Position numbers and translations under genes: made by a program. The notes below the pieces were generated by a model that saw only the letters and a program-made list of their open reading frames with translations, did not search any database and had not been told where the DNA came from. Below are positions 49,048 through 59,128 of a DNA stretch of 64,000 nt, in pieces; the stretch's first letter is position 1; each line of letters opens with the position of its first letter. The DNA is from Salinicola salarius (GTDB lineage: Bacteria; Pseudomonadota; Gammaproteobacteria; Pseudomonadales; Halomonadaceae): positions 1 to 64,000 of the forward strand of contig NZ_NHOU01000014.1 of assembly GCF_002179555.1 (NCBI RefSeq), read 5' to 3'.

Positions 49048-49980
49048 TCAAGCCAGCCAGCCGCGCAGATTGTCTGCCGTCAACTCGACGACGCGCTGAC
49101 GCGCTTCCGGCGTGATCCAGGCATTGTGAGGGGTCACGATGAGATTGAGCGGCTCGACGAGCGCGTCGAGCAGCGCATGGCCTTCGCGCGGCGGCTCGCT
49201 GGGCAGGCTGTCGACGGCCAGGCCGCCGAGACGCTGATCCCGCAGGGCGGCCAGGGCGGCGGCTTCATCGATGATACCGCCGCGAGCGCAGTTGATCAGC
49301 AGCGCATCGGGCTTCATGGCGGCCAGCGTAGCGCTGTCGACGAGGCCGCGCGTCTCGTCGGTCAGCGGGCAGTGCAGGCTGAGAACATCGGCGGTGTCGA
49401 GCAGCGAGGCAAGCGCCGGGCGGGAATCGTTGGCCTCGTTACCGGGGCGGGCACTGAACGTGACCCGCATGCCGAACGCTTCGCCCAGCCTGGCCACGGC
49501 GGTGCCGAGGACGCCACTGCCGACGATGACCAGATGCTTGCCGGCGAGCTGCAGCGTACGCTGATCCAGCAGGCAGAAAATGTCGCTACGCTGCCAGGCG
49601 CCAGCCTTGACCTCGTTCTGGTAAAGCGGGAGCCGGGCGGCCAGCGCCAGCATCAACATCAGAGTATGCTGCGCAACGCTCGCCGTACCATAGGCAGAGA
49701 CATTGCGCACGACGATTCCCCGTCGCTCGGCGGCTGCCATGTCGATATTGTTGGTGCCGGTCGCAAGTACGCAGATCAGCTTAAGTTCCGGCAGCGCATC
49801 GATCAGTTCGGCATCGATGACGACCTTGTTGGTCAGGGCGATCGTGGCACCGGTCAGGCGCTTCCGCGTCTGCTCGGGCGAGGTGAGCTGATGGACATCG
49901 AGATTCTCGACGAGGGCGCGAATCGGGGTGAGATCGACATCGTCACCCAGTGAGGCGGCATCCAGAAGAACGGCTTTCAT
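49048..49980 (-). CDS. D-2-hydroxyacid dehydrogenase, NAD(P)-binding (GyaR/LdhA-like)
   Basis: 310 residues. Rossmann site VIVGSGVLGTAVA (GxGxxG), catalytic arginine in NCARGGIIDE, histidine in PHNAWITPEA; the Glu of the usual relay is in the SLPSEPP region, which is less typical. N-terminal catalytic part ends LATGTNNIDM, a D-2-hydroxyacid dehydrogenase hallmark. Candidates are glyoxylate/hydroxypyruvate reductase or a 2-ketoacid reductase. First gene of the trio, 11 nt before the ribokinase start. Why it is linked to nucleoside catabolism is not clear. Confidence 0.85.
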   Translation of the reverse strand: MKAVLLDAASLGDDVDLTPIRALVENLDVHQLTSPEQTRKRLTGATIALTNKVVIDAELIDALPELKLICVLATGTNNIDMAAAERRGIVVRNVSAYGTASVAQHTLMLMLALAARLPLYQNEVKAGAWQRSDIFCLLDQRTLQLAGKHLVIVGSGVLGTAVARLGEAFGMRVTFSARPGNEANDSRPALASLLDTADVLSLHCPLTDETRGLVDSATLAAMKPDALLINCARGGIIDEAAALAALRDQRLGGLAVDSLPSEPPREGHALLDALVEPLNLIVTPHNAWITPEARQRVVELTADNLRGWLA

Positions 49981-50351
49981 GCTTCTTTTTCCTTGTCTCT
50001 TTCCTGTCTCGAATCGCATGGCATGACAATCGCTGGCGTGCGAACGACGACATTGGCGTTATCAGCCGGTAATATTGCCCGCGACCGGCTGCTGCGCGCT
50101 ATACTATGCGGCTTTCGAACGCGGCTTGGAAAGCGCGACGCTAGGTGCCGCCTCGGTCGCCTTCGAGATCGACCCAAAGACGTGCTTGAAAAGGCGGAAG
50201 TAGCCCCGATTTTCAAGAACGGTTTGAAACGCGGCGCCCCCATCAGTCGTGGTGGCAGGGCAACGCGCAGAGGCTCCGGTGACGGGGCGCGTCGATAGCA
50301 GGGCAGTGCCGAAGCATGAAGCGGCGCTATCCCGTATAGAGTGATGAAACC
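49981..50351. promoter_or_regulatory. Divergent intergenic region before the hydroxyacid dehydrogenase trio and fmdB-aspS
   Basis: About 370 bases with no supported ORF. A promoter-like pair for the + strand is TTGCCC (50075-50080) and TATACT (50100-50105) with a long 19-nt spacer, so weak. CGACGAC/TGGCGTTATCAGCC-type sequence shows no clear operator. A poorly coding frame spans 49993-50298, not called. Confidence 0.35.
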
Positions 50352-50627
50352 ATGCCCATCTACGAATATGAGTGCAAGGCCTGCGGCCATCGCCTGGAAA
50401 AACTCCAGAAGCTCAGCGCGGCGCCGCTGACCGACTGTCCGGCCTGCGAGCAGTCGGAGCTGTCCCGTCTGGTGTCGGCAGCCGGATTCCGGCTGGCCGG
50501 GGGCGGCTGGTACGAAACCGATTTCAAATCGGGCAGCAAGAAAAATCTCGTGGGCGATAGCGCCAGCCCCGCACCGGCAGGCGATAGCGGCAGCAAGTCG
50601 AGCGGCGACAGCAAAGCCTCAGCCTGA
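50352..50627 (+). CDS. FmdB-family zinc-ribbon protein
   Basis: 91 residues. N-terminal zinc ribbon with C8, C11 (YECKACGH) and C29, C32 (DCPAC), then FRLAGGGWYETDFK, as in the FmdB family, and a low-complexity Ser/Gly/Lys tail. Named for the regulator of formamidase in Methylophilus, but most members have no known role. It precedes aspS by 30 nt, a conserved neighbourhood in many proteobacteria. Confidence 0.87.
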   Translation: MPIYEYECKACGHRLEKLQKLSAAPLTDCPACEQSELSRLVSAAGFRLAGGGWYETDFKSGSKKNLVGDSASPAPAGDSGSKSSGDSKASA

Positions 50628-50657
50628 GTTACAGTCTTTACCAATCTAGGATCCAGC

Positions 50658-52439
50658 ATGCGCAGTCATTATTGCGGCCAATTGAACGAGTCATTGATCG
50701 ATCACGAAGTCACGCTATGCGGGTGGGTGCATCGCCGCCGCGACCATGGCGGTGTCATTTTCCTCGATATGCGCGATCGAGACGGTGTCGCTCAGGTGGT
50801 GGTGGATCCCGATACCGCAGAAGCGTTCGCCAATGCCGACCGCGCGCGTAGCGAATACGTGCTGCGTATCGTTGGCCGTATTCGGCTGCGCCCGGAAGGC
50901 ACCCAGAACCCCAACATGCCCACCGGCATGATCGAAGTGCTGGCCAAGCAGGTCGATGTCCTGAACACCGCTGCCACGCCGCCTTTCCAGCTCGACGAGC
51001 ATGGCAAGGTGGGCGAGGAAGTCCGGCTCAAGTATCGCTACATCGATCTGCGCCGTCCGGAGATGATCGAGAAGCTGCGCCTGCGTTCGCGGATCACCCA
51101 CAGCGTGCGGGCGTATCTTGAGGAGCAGGGCTTTCTCGATATCGAGACGCCGATTCTGACCCGCGCCACGCCGGAAGGTGCGCGTGATTACCTGGTGCCG
51201 AGCCGGACTCACGACGGTCACTTCTTCGCGCTGCCGCAGTCTCCGCAGCTGTTCAAGCAGCTGCTGATGGTGTCCGGTTTCGATCGCTACTATCAGATCG
51301 CCAAGTGCTTCCGCGACGAAGATCTGCGTGCGGATCGTCAGCCCGAGTTCACCCAGATCGACATCGAAGCCTCGTTCATCGACGAGCAGGACATCATGGG
51401 CACCACCGAGCAGATGGTGCGCCAGCTGTTCCAGGAAGTGCTGGACGTCGCGTTGCCGACGTTCCCGCGCATGCCTTACAGCGAAGCGATGCAGCGCTAT
51501 GGCTCCGACAAGCCGGATCTGCGCATCCCGCTTGAACTGGTGGATGTCGACGACCTGATGCAGTCGGTGGACTTCAAGGTCTTCTCCGGCCCGGCGAAAG
51601 CGGAAGACGGTCGTGTGGCCGCGCTCAAGGTCAGCGGCGGCGCCAAGCTGTCACGCAAGGAGATCGACGACTACACCAAGTTCGTCGGCATCTACGGCGC
51701 CAAGGGGCTAGCCTGGATCAAGGTCAACGAGCGCGCCAAGGGGCTCGAGGGTCTGCAGTCGCCGATCGTCAAGTTCATGGAAGATATCGTCGAGCAGCTG
51801 CTGGATCGCGTCGGGGCGGAAGATGGCGACATCATCTTCTTCGGCGCGGACAAGGCCCGCATCGTCAACGAGGCGATCGGCGCGCTGCGCGTGAAGCTGG
51901 GCGAAGATCTCGATCTCTATACTGCCGAGTGGGCGCCGTTGTGGGTCGTCGATTTCCCGATGTTCGAAGCGGACGATAACGGCCGGCTTTCGGCGTTGCA
52001 CCATCCGTTCACCGCGCCGTCGTGTTCGCCGGAAGAACTGCAGGCCTCGCCGGCCACGGCGCTATCGCGCGCCTACGATATGGTACTGAACGGCACCGAA
52101 CTGGGTGGCGGGTCGATTCGTATCCACGACCAGGCCATGCAGCGTGCCGTCTTTGAAGTGCTCGGCATCGGCAAGGAGGAAGCCGAGGAGAAATTCGGCT
52201 TCCTGCTCGACGCGCTGCAGTTTGGTGCGCCGCCTCACGGCGGCCTGGCCTTCGGTCTCGATCGTCTGGTGATGCTGATGACCGGCTCGCGTACCATCCG
52301 CGATGTCATCGCCTTCCCCAAGACGCAGAGCGCCGCCGACCTGATGACCGATGCCCCCGGCGAAGTCAGCAGCCAGCAGCTCCGGGAGCTGCATATCCGC
52401 CTGCGCCAGAAGGCGAAGCCGGACAGCGCCGGCGAATAA
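50658..52439 (+). CDS. aspS: Aspartyl-tRNA synthetase
   Basis: 593 residues, class IIb enzyme charging tRNA-Asp. OB-fold anticodon-binding domain (about 1-110; [20 protein letters not shown]), motif 1-3 catalytic core with [44 protein letters not shown] and the C-terminal [13 protein letters not shown], plus the bacterial GAD insertion (about 280-420). Could be the discriminating or non-discriminating form; the sequence alone does not settle it. ruvC is downstream; yebC, often located between the two, is absent here. Confidence 0.97.
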   Translation: MRSHYCGQLNESLIDHEVTLCGWVHRRRDHGGVIFLDMRDRDGVAQVVVDPDTAEAFANADRARSEYVLRIVGRIRLRPEGTQNPNMPTGMIEVLAKQVDVLNTAATPPFQLDEHGKVGEEVRLKYRYIDLRRPEMIEKLRLRSRITHSVRAYLEEQGFLDIETPILTRATPEGARDYLVPSRTHDGHFFALPQSPQLFKQLLMVSGFDRYYQIAKCFRDEDLRADRQPEFTQIDIEASFIDEQDIMGTTEQMVRQLFQEVLDVALPTFPRMPYSEAMQRYGSDKPDLRIPLELVDVDDLMQSVDFKVFSGPAKAEDGRVAALKVSGGAKLSRKEIDDYTKFVGIYGAKGLAWIKVNERAKGLEGLQSPIVKFMEDIVEQLLDRVGAEDGDIIFFGADKARIVNEAIGALRVKLGEDLDLYTAEWAPLWVVDFPMFEADDNGRLSALHHPFTAPSCSPEELQASPATALSRAYDMVLNGTELGGGSIRIHDQAMQRAVFEVLGIGKEEAEEKFGFLLDALQFGAPPHGGLAFGLDRLVMLMTGSRTIRDVIAFPKTQSAADLMTDAPGEVSSQQLRELHIRLRQKAKPDSAGE

Positions 52440-52459
52440 CGAGTCTCGTGGTCAAAGAT

Positions 52460-52487
52460 GCCGGCGCCCCCAGGGGCGCCGGCGTCG
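52460..52487 (+). terminator. Hairpin after aspS
   Basis: Strong stem GCCGGCGCCC (52460-52469) and GGGCGCCGGC (52474-52483), followed by GTCGTTTC. The T run is weak, so it may be a partial terminator between aspS and ruvC. Confidence 0.6.
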
Positions 52488-52589
52488 TTTCGAGGGGCAT
52501 TGCTGGGTGCGCGTTCTATCCTGGCATGCTCGGCGATGTATTCCTTGGTGTCGATCGGAGCGGTTCATCGATATCGATCGGAGAGAAGC

Positions 52590-52637
52590 ATGGCAATGAC
52601 GATTTACGGCCGGAGGGTCGGGGAGTTCAACACGTGA
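52590..52637 (+). CDS. 15-codon leader ORF overlapping the ruvC start
   Basis: Short ORF ([15 protein letters not shown]) with GGAG 7 nt before its ATG. Its stop TGA overlaps the ruvC GTG as GTGA (52634-52637), so ruvC could be translated by coupling. No homology recognised. It could be a chance ORF; the ribosome site and exact overlap are the only evidence. Confidence 0.35.
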   Translation: MAMTIYGRRVGEFNT

Positions 52638-53173
52638 TTCTGCTGGGTATCGACCCCGGTTCACGGGTGACCGGCTATGGCGTGATCGATGTCGCCGCCA
52701 AGCCGCGCTATGTCGCCAGCGGCTGCATTCGCATCGAGGGCGCGGATCTCGCCCAGAAGCTGGCGCGGGTCTATGCCGGCGTCAGCGAGTTGATCGGCCT
52801 CTATCGGCCGGCGGAGTTCGCCATCGAGCGCGTATTCATGGCCAAGAACGCGGACTCCGCGCTCAAGCTGGGCCAGGCCCGCGGCAGTGCCATCGTTTGC
52901 GCCGCCAATCATGGCCTCCCGGTGCATGAATACGCCGCCCGTCAGGTCAAGCAGGCGGTCACGGGCAATGGCGGTGCCGAGAAAGCCCAGATCCAGCATA
53001 TGGTGATGGCGATACTCTCCCTGGAAGCGCCACCGCCTGCCGACGCCGCCGATGCGCTGGCCATTGCGCTGACCCACGGATATGCCTGTCAGGGATTGTT
53101 GGCAGTGTCTCCCCAGCGTCGCGGAAAGACGTCGCGAGGCGGGCGGTGGCGAGACTTCAGGCCCGATGATTAG
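52634..53173 (+). CDS. ruvC: Holliday-junction endonuclease RuvC
   Basis: Resolves Holliday junctions with RuvAB. 179 residues, against 173 in E. coli. Catalytic acids: D7 (GIDPG), E66-67 region (AIERVF), and the C-terminal pair in [16 protein letters not shown] at 52634 with GGAG about 9 nt upstream; it overlaps the stop of a 15-codon ORF. Gap of 75 nt to ruvA. Confidence 0.95.
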   Translation: MILLGIDPGSRVTGYGVIDVAAKPRYVASGCIRIEGADLAQKLARVYAGVSELIGLYRPAEFAIERVFMAKNADSALKLGQARGSAIVCAANHGLPVHEYAARQVKQAVTGNGGAEKAQIQHMVMAILSLEAPPPADAADALAIALTHGYACQGLLAVSPQRRGKTSRGGRWRDFRPDD

Positions 53174-53248
53174 AGGCAATGAAGGTAGCTAGTCAGTTGA
53201 ATCGGCGATGCGTATAGTGGACGCCGTCAGAGTAAGGATACGGATGGC

Positions 53249-53854
53249 ATGATTGGACGTTTGCACGGCACGCTGCTGGAGAAACATCCCCCCTGGATCG
53301 TCATCGATGTGCATGGTGTCGGTTATGAGCTCGAAACCTCGATGACCACACTGGTCTCGATGCCCGGCGTGGGGGAAGAGGTGCGACTCTACACGCATCT
53401 CAGCGTGCGGGAAGACGCCCACCTGCTCTACGGCTTTGCCCGCGACGAAGAACGACAACTGTTCCGGGCGCTGATCAAGGTCAATGGTGTCGGGCCCAAG
53501 CTGGCACTGGCCATTCTGTCGGGGATGGATACCGACGCCTTCATACACTGCGTGATGGAAGGTGACAGCAAGGCGTTGACCAAGCTGCCCGGCGTCGGCA
53601 AGAAGACGGCGGACCGGCTGATCGTCGAAATGCGCGATCGTTTCCCCCACTGGCAGGAAGGCCAGGGGTCGCTGCTCGAGGGTGACTCCGCCATGACCAG
53701 GCGCGCGTCCGATCCGCAGGCGGATGCCGAGGCTGCGCTGGTCACGCTGGGCTACAAACCCACGGAAGCGTCACGCATGCTTTCCGGCCTGGACAAGACC
53801 CTACCGACCGAAGCGCTGATCAAAGCGGCGCTGTCACGCCAGCTGGCTGGATAA
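53249..53854 (+). CDS. ruvA: Holliday-junction DNA helicase subunit RuvA
   Basis: Tetrameric junction-binding protein, 201 residues. N-terminal OB fold ([12 protein letters not shown]), two helix-hairpin-helix motifs ([15 protein letters not shown] and [19 protein letters not shown]), and a C-terminal domain ([20 protein letters not shown]) that binds RuvB. ruvB starts 7 nt after its stop. Confidence 0.97.
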   Translation: MIGRLHGTLLEKHPPWIVIDVHGVGYELETSMTTLVSMPGVGEEVRLYTHLSVREDAHLLYGFARDEERQLFRALIKVNGVGPKLALAILSGMDTDAFIHCVMEGDSKALTKLPGVGKKTADRLIVEMRDRFPHWQEGQGSLLEGDSAMTRRASDPQADAEAALVTLGYKPTEASRMLSGLDKTLPTEALIKAALSRQLAG

Positions 53855-53861
53855 CGCCCCC

Positions 53862-54929
53862 ATGATTGAACCCGACCGTCTGATCGCGGCACCGCCGCAA
53901 CAGGGCGAGAAGCAGGTCGACCATGCGATTCGGCCGCGCCGACTCGGTGACTACATCGGTCAGCCGCGAGTGCGCGAGCAGCTCGATATCTTCATTTCCG
54001 CCGCGCGCCAGCGGGGCGACAGTCTCGATCACACTCTGGTTTTCGGCCCGCCCGGGCTGGGCAAGACCACGCTCGCCAATATCATCGCCGCCGAAATGGA
54101 GGTCGACATCAAGTCGACCTCCGGTCCGGTACTGGAGCGGGCCGGCGACCTGGCCGCCATGCTCACCAACCTGCAGCCGGGAGATGTGCTGTTCATCGAC
54201 GAGATTCATCGTCTCTCCGCGGCGGTGGAGGAAGTGCTCTATCCGGCGATGGAGGATTTCCAGCTCGACATCATGATCGGCGACGGTCCGGCCGCGCGAT
54301 CGATCAAGCTGGATCTGCCGCGTTTCACGTTGGTCGGGGCGACCACTCGCGCCGGGCTGTTGACCTCGCCGCTGCGCGACCGATTCGGCATCGTCCAGCG
54401 TCTCGAGTTCTATGCCATCGACGAGCTGACCGAGATCGTCACCCGCTCGGCGCGACTGCTGGGCGTTCAGGCGGATGTCGCTGGGGCCCGAGAGATTGCA
54501 CGCCGCGCGCGTGGCACGCCGCGGATCGCCAACCGCCTGCTGCGGCGGGTGCGCGATTTCGCGGAGGTCAAGGGCGACGGCAAGGTCAGCGCTCCCGTCG
54601 CCGACCAGGCGCTGAACATGCTCAATGTCGATAGTCACGGGCTCGATCACATGGATCGCCGGCTGCTGCTGGCGATGATCGAGAAATTCGATGGCGGACC
54701 GGTCGGGGTCGACAGTCTCGCGGCGGCCATCAGCGAGGAGCGCGACACGATCGAGGACGTCATCGAACCCTATCTGATCCAGCAAGGGTTCATGATGCGT
54801 ACCGCCCGAGGCAGGATCGTGACTCGCTCCGCCTATACCCATTTCGGCATCGTCCCGCACGAGCATGTGCTGGGCGAGCCGGCAGCCCGAGCCGGCATGT
54901 CCCGCGACGACGGAGCCGGCAATGCGTGA
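53862..54929 (+). CDS. ruvB: Holliday-junction DNA helicase subunit RuvB
   Basis: AAA+ ring motor for branch migration, 355 residues. Walker [13 protein letters not shown], Walker [11 protein letters not shown], sensor 1 [18 protein letters not shown], then a C-terminal winged helix ([18 protein letters not shown]). Overlaps the ybgC start (ATGCGTGA). Confidence 0.97.
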   Translation: MIEPDRLIAAPPQQGEKQVDHAIRPRRLGDYIGQPRVREQLDIFISAARQRGDSLDHTLVFGPPGLGKTTLANIIAAEMEVDIKSTSGPVLERAGDLAAMLTNLQPGDVLFIDEIHRLSAAVEEVLYPAMEDFQLDIMIGDGPAARSIKLDLPRFTLVGATTRAGLLTSPLRDRFGIVQRLEFYAIDELTEIVTRSARLLGVQADVAGAREIARRARGTPRIANRLLRRVRDFAEVKGDGKVSAPVADQALNMLNVDSHGLDHMDRRLLLAMIEKFDGGPVGVDSLAAAISEERDTIEDVIEPYLIQQGFMMRTARGRIVTRSAYTHFGIVPHEHVLGEPAARAGMSRDDGAGNA

Positions 54930-55332
54930 GTTCACCCTGCCGGTGAAAGTCTACATCGAAGATACCGACGCCGGCGGTATCGTGTACTACGTTAACTATT
55001 TGAAATTCATGGAGCGTGCGCGTAGCGAATGGCTCAACGCGCTAGGTTTCGGTCAGCGAGGGTTGATCGAGCAGGGCGTGCAGTTGGTCGTCCATTCGTT
55101 GAACTGTCGCTATGCACGTCCGGCCAGACTCGACGATCGACTGGAGGTAACAGCCAGCGTCAGTCGTGTTGCTGCCTGTTCGTTACAATTCGAGCAGGCA
55201 GTTCGGTACGACGGGGATACATTATGCGAAGCAACGGTCGATATTGCCTGTGTCGACGCGCAACGCCTGAAACCGATACGTTGGCCCAGCGAACTACGCG
55301 CGGTCCTGACGTCCGACATTCCAAGCCAGTGA
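54922..55332 (+). CDS. ybgC: Acyl-CoA thioesterase YbgC (Tol-Pal operon)
   Basis: 136-residue hotdog-fold thioesterase. The family motif [20 protein letters not shown] holds the catalytic Asp (DTDAGG). Acts on short acyl-CoA or acyl-ACP in other bacteria and interacts with phospholipid enzymes. First gene of the tol-pal block; start overlaps the ruvB stop. Confidence 0.94.
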   Translation: MREFTLPVKVYIEDTDAGGIVYYVNYLKFMERARSEWLNALGFGQRGLIEQGVQLVVHSLNCRYARPARLDDRLEVTASVSRVAACSLQFEQAVRYDGDTLCEATVDIACVDAQRLKPIRWPSELRAVLTSDIPSQ

Positions 55333-55345
55333 TTCGAGGTTTTTC

Positions 55346-56035
55346 GTGAACGACTCCATGTCCATCCCCCATCTGATCATGAATGCCAGTCTGGTGGTCC
55401 AGCTGGTCATGCTCCTGCTGTTGGCGGCTTCCGTGGCCTCCTGGATCGTCATCTTCCAGCGCAGTTTCGCGCTGAGCCGAGCCAGAAAGGCGCAGAAAGC
55501 GTTCGACGAGCGATTCTGGTCGGGTGTCGATCTCAACGAGCTCTACCGTGATGTCCCGGAGAACTACGAGGCCCAGGGCTCCGAGCATGTGTTCCGTGCC
55601 GGTTTCCGCGAGTTCAATCGCCTGATGCCCAAGACGCGCAGCAGCGAAGCGGTGCTCGACGGCGTCCAGCGCTCGCAGCGCGTGGCTCTGTCACGCGAAG
55701 AAGATAGCCTCAACGCCAATCTGACACTGCTGGCGACCGTGGCATCGGCCAGCCCATACATCGGCCTGTTCGGCACCGTCTGGGGCATCATGGGTTCCTT
55801 CCAGAGTCTCTCGATGGCACAGCAGGCCACGCTCTCCACCGTGGCGCCGTGGATTGCCGAAGCGCTGGTTGCAACGGCCATGGGGCTGTTCGCGGCAATA
55901 CCGGCGGTCATTTTCTACAACCGCCTGTCATCCATTGCCAGCCGCCTGCTCGGCGAGTACGAAGACTTCGCCGAGGAGTTCCATTCGATCCTGCACCGTA
56001 ACCTGCAAGGTCGCGGCGGCAACCAGGCGGCCTGA
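55346..56035 (+). CDS. tolQ: Tol-Pal system inner-membrane protein TolQ
   Basis: 229 residues, ExbB-like proton-channel subunit with three membrane segments; signature LLATVASASPYIGLFGTVWG and AEALVATAMGLFAAIPAV. Powers TolA with TolR using the proton motive force, helping outer-membrane invagination at division. GTG at 55346 with GAGG upstream; ATG at 55358 is an alternative. Confidence 0.96.
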   Translation: MNDSMSIPHLIMNASLVVQLVMLLLLAASVASWIVIFQRSFALSRARKAQKAFDERFWSGVDLNELYRDVPENYEAQGSEHVFRAGFREFNRLMPKTRSSEAVLDGVQRSQRVALSREEDSLNANLTLLATVASASPYIGLFGTVWGIMGSFQSLSMAQQATLSTVAPWIAEALVATAMGLFAAIPAVIFYNRLSSIASRLLGEYEDFAEEFHSILHRNLQGRGGNQAA

Positions 56036-56049
56036 GCCGGAGGTTCGAC

Positions 56050-56505
56050 ATGGGTGGACCCTATAGCCGCCATCATCGGCGCAAGCCGATGGGCGAAATC
56101 AACGTCGTCCCGTTCATCGACGTCATGCTGGTACTGCTGGTGATCTTCATGATCACCGCGCCAATGCTGACCCAAGGGGTGCAGGTCGATCTGCCTCAGG
56201 TCACGTCGGAGCCGATCGACACCGAGGAGCAGGAGCCGATCATCGTCTCCGTGGACAGCCAGGGTGAGTACTACATTTCTCTGGGCGAGCAGGACAAGCC
56301 AGTTACGTTGCAGACCGTCGGCGACCAGGTGGTGGCGATTCTCGAACGCAAGCCCAACACGCCGGTCATGGTCCGAGGCGACAAGAATGCCTCGTATGGC
56401 CAGGTCGTGACGCTGATGAGTACGCTGCAGATGGCAGGTGTGGCGAATGTCGGATTGATTTCCGAGCCGCCGCAAGGCGAGTCGTCTTCGAGTGGCAAAG
56501 GGTAA
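56050..56505 (+). CDS. tolR: Tol-Pal system inner-membrane protein TolR
   Basis: 151 residues, ExbD-like: one N-terminal membrane segment with the essential aspartate in [15 protein letters not shown], then a periplasmic domain. Pairs with TolQ. 9-nt gap to tolA. Confidence 0.96.
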   Translation: MGGPYSRHHRRKPMGEINVVPFIDVMLVLLVIFMITAPMLTQGVQVDLPQVTSEPIDTEEQEPIIVSVDSQGEYYISLGEQDKPVTLQTVGDQVVAILERKPNTPVMVRGDKNASYGQVVTLMSTLQMAGVANVGLISEPPQGESSSSGKG

Positions 56506-56514
56506 GGAGTCAGC

Positions 56515-57756
56515 ATGGCGAAGCGAAACCGCCGTGTGGGTTACGGCTTGCCCGTCGTCCTGGCGATCGCCGTTCACGTGGTGGCGCTACTGATGACGAT
56601 GCTGCGCCTGCCGGACAGCGAGCCCACGCCGAGCTCTTCGTCCGTGGTGCAGGCGACACTGGTCAGTGACGTGACGGCAACGGATCAGGCCCAGTACGCT
56701 CAGGAAGCGCGCGCGCGTACTGCACAGCGCCAGGCCGAAGAAGCCGCCCAGGCGGCGGCCGAACAGGAGGCGCAGGAAGCGGCCCGGCAGGCAGCCGAGC
56801 AGCAAGCGCAGGAAGAAGCTCAGGCCGAGGAAGCCGGGCGGCAAGCGGCAGCGGCGCAGGAAGAAGCTCAGGCCGAGGAAGCCGGGCGGCAAGCGGCAGC
56901 GGCACAGGCCGAAGCGGCGGCCCAGCGTCGTCAGCAGGCAGCCGAGCAGGCGGCGGCCGAACGCGCCGCGGCGGAAAAGCAGCAACAGGCGGCCGAGGCG
57001 AAACGCCAGGCGGAAGCCAGGGCGAGAGCGGACGCAGAGAAGAAGCGTCAGGTTGAAGCGGCGGCAAAAGCCGAGGCGGAGAAGAAACGCCAGGCTGAGG
57101 AAAAGGCGAAGGCTGAAGCCGAAGCGAAAGCCGAGGCGAAAGCCGAGGCGAAAGCCGAGGCGAAAGCCGAGGCGGAAAAGAAACGTCAGGCCGAGGAAAA
57201 GGCGAAAGCTGAAGCCGAAGCCAAAGCCGAGGCGGAAAAGAAACGTCAGGCCGAGGAAAAGGCGAAAGCCGAAGCCAAGGCAAAAGCCGAGGCGGAGAAG
57301 AAACGCCAGGCCGAGGAAAAGGCGAAGGCCGAAGCCAAGGCAAAAGCCGAGGCAGAAAAGAAAAAGGCCGCGGAAGCGGCCGCGAAGAAGGCCGCCGCCG
57401 AAGCGCTGAACAACTCGATTGCCAACGAACAGGAGCGGATCGCCAATGCCCAGCAATCCGACCAGGCGTCGAACAGCTTCATCAACCTGGTCAAGCGTGC
57501 CGTCGAGGACCGATGGCACTTGCCGGCCAATGCGGACAATGGTTTGGTAGCCCAGGTACGTGTAAGACTGGGGCCTTCGGGTGAGTTGCTGGCAGCCAGC
57601 ATCACTCGCAGCAGCGGCAATCCCGGCTTCGATCGCTCGGCGACGCAGGCCGTGGAAGCCGCGGCGCCATTCCGTGAGCTTCAGCAGCTTGACGCGGGGT
57701 TGCAGCGGCGGTTCCGTGACTTCAATCTCAAATTCACCCCCGGGGATATACAGTGA
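56515..57756 (+). CDS. tolA: Tol-Pal system protein TolA
   Basis: 413 residues: N-terminal membrane segment (about 11-28), a long Ala/Glu/Lys/Gln-rich helical stalk (about 58-290) that spans the periplasm, and a C-terminal globular domain (about 310-413; [18 protein letters not shown]) that binds TolB/Pal. The stalk contains tandem repeats (see separate entry). tolB starts at ATG 57756, overlapping the tolA stop as TGATG. Confidence 0.95.
   Translation: MAKRNRRVGYGLPVVLAIAVHVVALLMTMLRLPDSEPTPSSSSVVQATLVSDVTATDQAQYAQEARARTAQRQAEEAAQAAAEQEAQEAARQAAEQQAQEEAQAEEAGRQAAAAQEEAQAEEAGRQAAAAQAEAAAQRRQQAAEQAAAERAAAEKQQQAAEAKRQAEARARADAEKKRQVEAAAKAEAEKKRQAEEKAKAEAEAKAEAKAEAKAEAKAEAEKKRQAEEKAKAEAEAKAEAEKKRQAEEKAKAEAKAKAEAEKKRQAEEKAKAEAKAKAEAEKKKAAEAAAKKAAAEALNNSIANEQERIANAQQSDQASNSFINLVKRAVEDRWHLPANADNGLVAQVRVRLGPSGELLAASITRSSGNPGFDRSATQAVEAAAPFRELQQLDAGLQRRFRDFNLKFTPGDIQ
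56811..57360 (+). repeat. Tandem repeats in the tolA stalk
   Basis: Two kinds: a 48-bp duplication (units starting 56811 and 56859; GGAAGAAGCTCAGGCCGAGG) and a 60-bp repeat coding [17 protein letters not shown], with copies starting AAACGTCAGG or AAACGCCAGG at 57181, 57241 and 57301 (exact 60-bp spacing) and an older copy near 57085. High similarity suggests recent expansion or contraction. Confidence 0.85.
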
Positions 57757-59081
57757 TGAAACGATGGATGTCTCAAGGATGGAAAACCCTGGCCAGCGGT
57801 TGGCTGCTAGCGCTGACGGCAATGCTTTGCCTGACGACTACGGCCCAGGCACAGAATCTGACCATCGAAATCACTCGCGGTAGCGATCAGGCAACGCCAA
57901 TCGCTGTCGTGCCGTTCGAGTTCGGTGGTCAAGGCGGGTTGCCACAGGATGTGGCGCAAATCGTCAGCGACGATCTGGAGCACAGCGGCCAGTTTTCGCC
58001 ATTGAGCCGCAGCTCTCTCGTTTCCCTGCCCAGCAGCAGTGAAGACGTTTTCTACGACGATTGGAAACGTGTCGACGCCCGCTACCTCGTGGTTGGCAAG
58101 ATCGAGCCGCAGGGCGGTCAATATCGCATTCAGTACGAGCTCATGGACGTTCTCGGCGGCAAGCGGATGCTGGGCGAGACGCTGACCTCGTCCAGTGGCG
58201 ACCTGCGTGCCAGTGCGCATTACATCAGCGATCAGATCTTCGAAGCGATCACCGGCATTCGTGGTGCCTTCTCGACCCGGATCGTCTATGTTTCGGCCAG
58301 CGGGGCGGGCGAGAACGCTCGCTATGCCCTTTATGTGGCCGATGCCGATGGCTATAACGCGCAACAGGTTCTCTCTTCCGATGATCCGATACTCTCGCCG
58401 GCCTGGTCGCCGGACGGTCAGAAGGTCGCCTACGTCTCTTTCGAATCCGGCAATTCGGCTATCTACGTCCAGAACGCCTCCACCGGCGAGCGCGTGCGGC
58501 TGACGTCGTTCCCCGGCATCAATGGCGCACCGGCCTGGTCACCGGACGGTCGCAAGTTGGCGATGTCGCTCTCCAAAGACGGCCAACCCGAGATCTACGT
58601 AATGAACCTGGCAACGCGCCAATTGACCCGGCTGACCAACAACTCCGCCATCGAAACGGAGCCGGACTGGACGCCGGACGGCCGAACCCTGATCTTTACT
58701 TCCGACCGTAGCGGTGCACCACAGCTATATCGCATGTCGGCCAATGGCGGGCAGGCGGAGCGGGTGACGTTCACCGGCAGCTATAACTCCGACGGGCGCT
58801 TTTCACCCGACGGCAAAACTCTCTTCATGGTCACTCGTGACGACAGCGGTTATCACGTGGCGAAGCAGGACATGGACACCAATCGTGTCACGGTCTTGAC
58901 TGATTCACAGTGGGACGAATCGCCCAGTGTCGCACCGAATGGCACCATGATAATCTTCGCTACCCAGCAAGGGGCGCAAGGTGTGTTGGGGGCAGTTTCT
59001 TCGGATGGACGCGCGTCTTTCCGGCTGCCTTCGACGCAGGGTGACGTACGCGAACCCGCGTGGTCGCCGTTTTTGAACTAA
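57756..59081 (+). CDS. tolB: Tol-Pal system periplasmic protein TolB
   Basis: 441 residues: signal peptide ([12 protein letters not shown]), N-terminal alpha/beta domain (about 25-165), then a six-bladed beta-propeller made of repeated SPDG/PAWSPDG strings ([41 protein letters not shown]). Links TolA to Pal at the outer membrane. Confidence 0.96.
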   Translation: MKRWMSQGWKTLASGWLLALTAMLCLTTTAQAQNLTIEITRGSDQATPIAVVPFEFGGQGGLPQDVAQIVSDDLEHSGQFSPLSRSSLVSLPSSSEDVFYDDWKRVDARYLVVGKIEPQGGQYRIQYELMDVLGGKRMLGETLTSSSGDLRASAHYISDQIFEAITGIRGAFSTRIVYVSASGAGENARYALYVADADGYNAQQVLSSDDPILSPAWSPDGQKVAYVSFESGNSAIYVQNASTGERVRLTSFPGINGAPAWSPDGRKLAMSLSKDGQPEIYVMNLATRQLTRLTNNSAIETEPDWTPDGRTLIFTSDRSGAPQLYRMSANGGQAERVTFTGSYNSDGRFSPDGKTLFMVTRDDSGYHVAKQDMDTNRVTVLTDSQWDESPSVAPNGTMIIFATQQGAQGVLGAVSSDGRASFRLPSTQGDVREPAWSPFLN

Positions 59082-59128
59082 ACGACTACAGTCATTGTGT
59101 CATTCGACATCCGAGCAAGGAGATGACA

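Noticed and set aside
57053-57409. Lys/Arg/Pro-rich frame inside tolA
   Set aside because: Alternate-frame reading of the tolA repeats, no start context.
56587-57822. Leu/Phe/Gly/Arg-rich frame opposite tolA
   Set aside because: Repeats mirror the tolA stalk; no independent signal.
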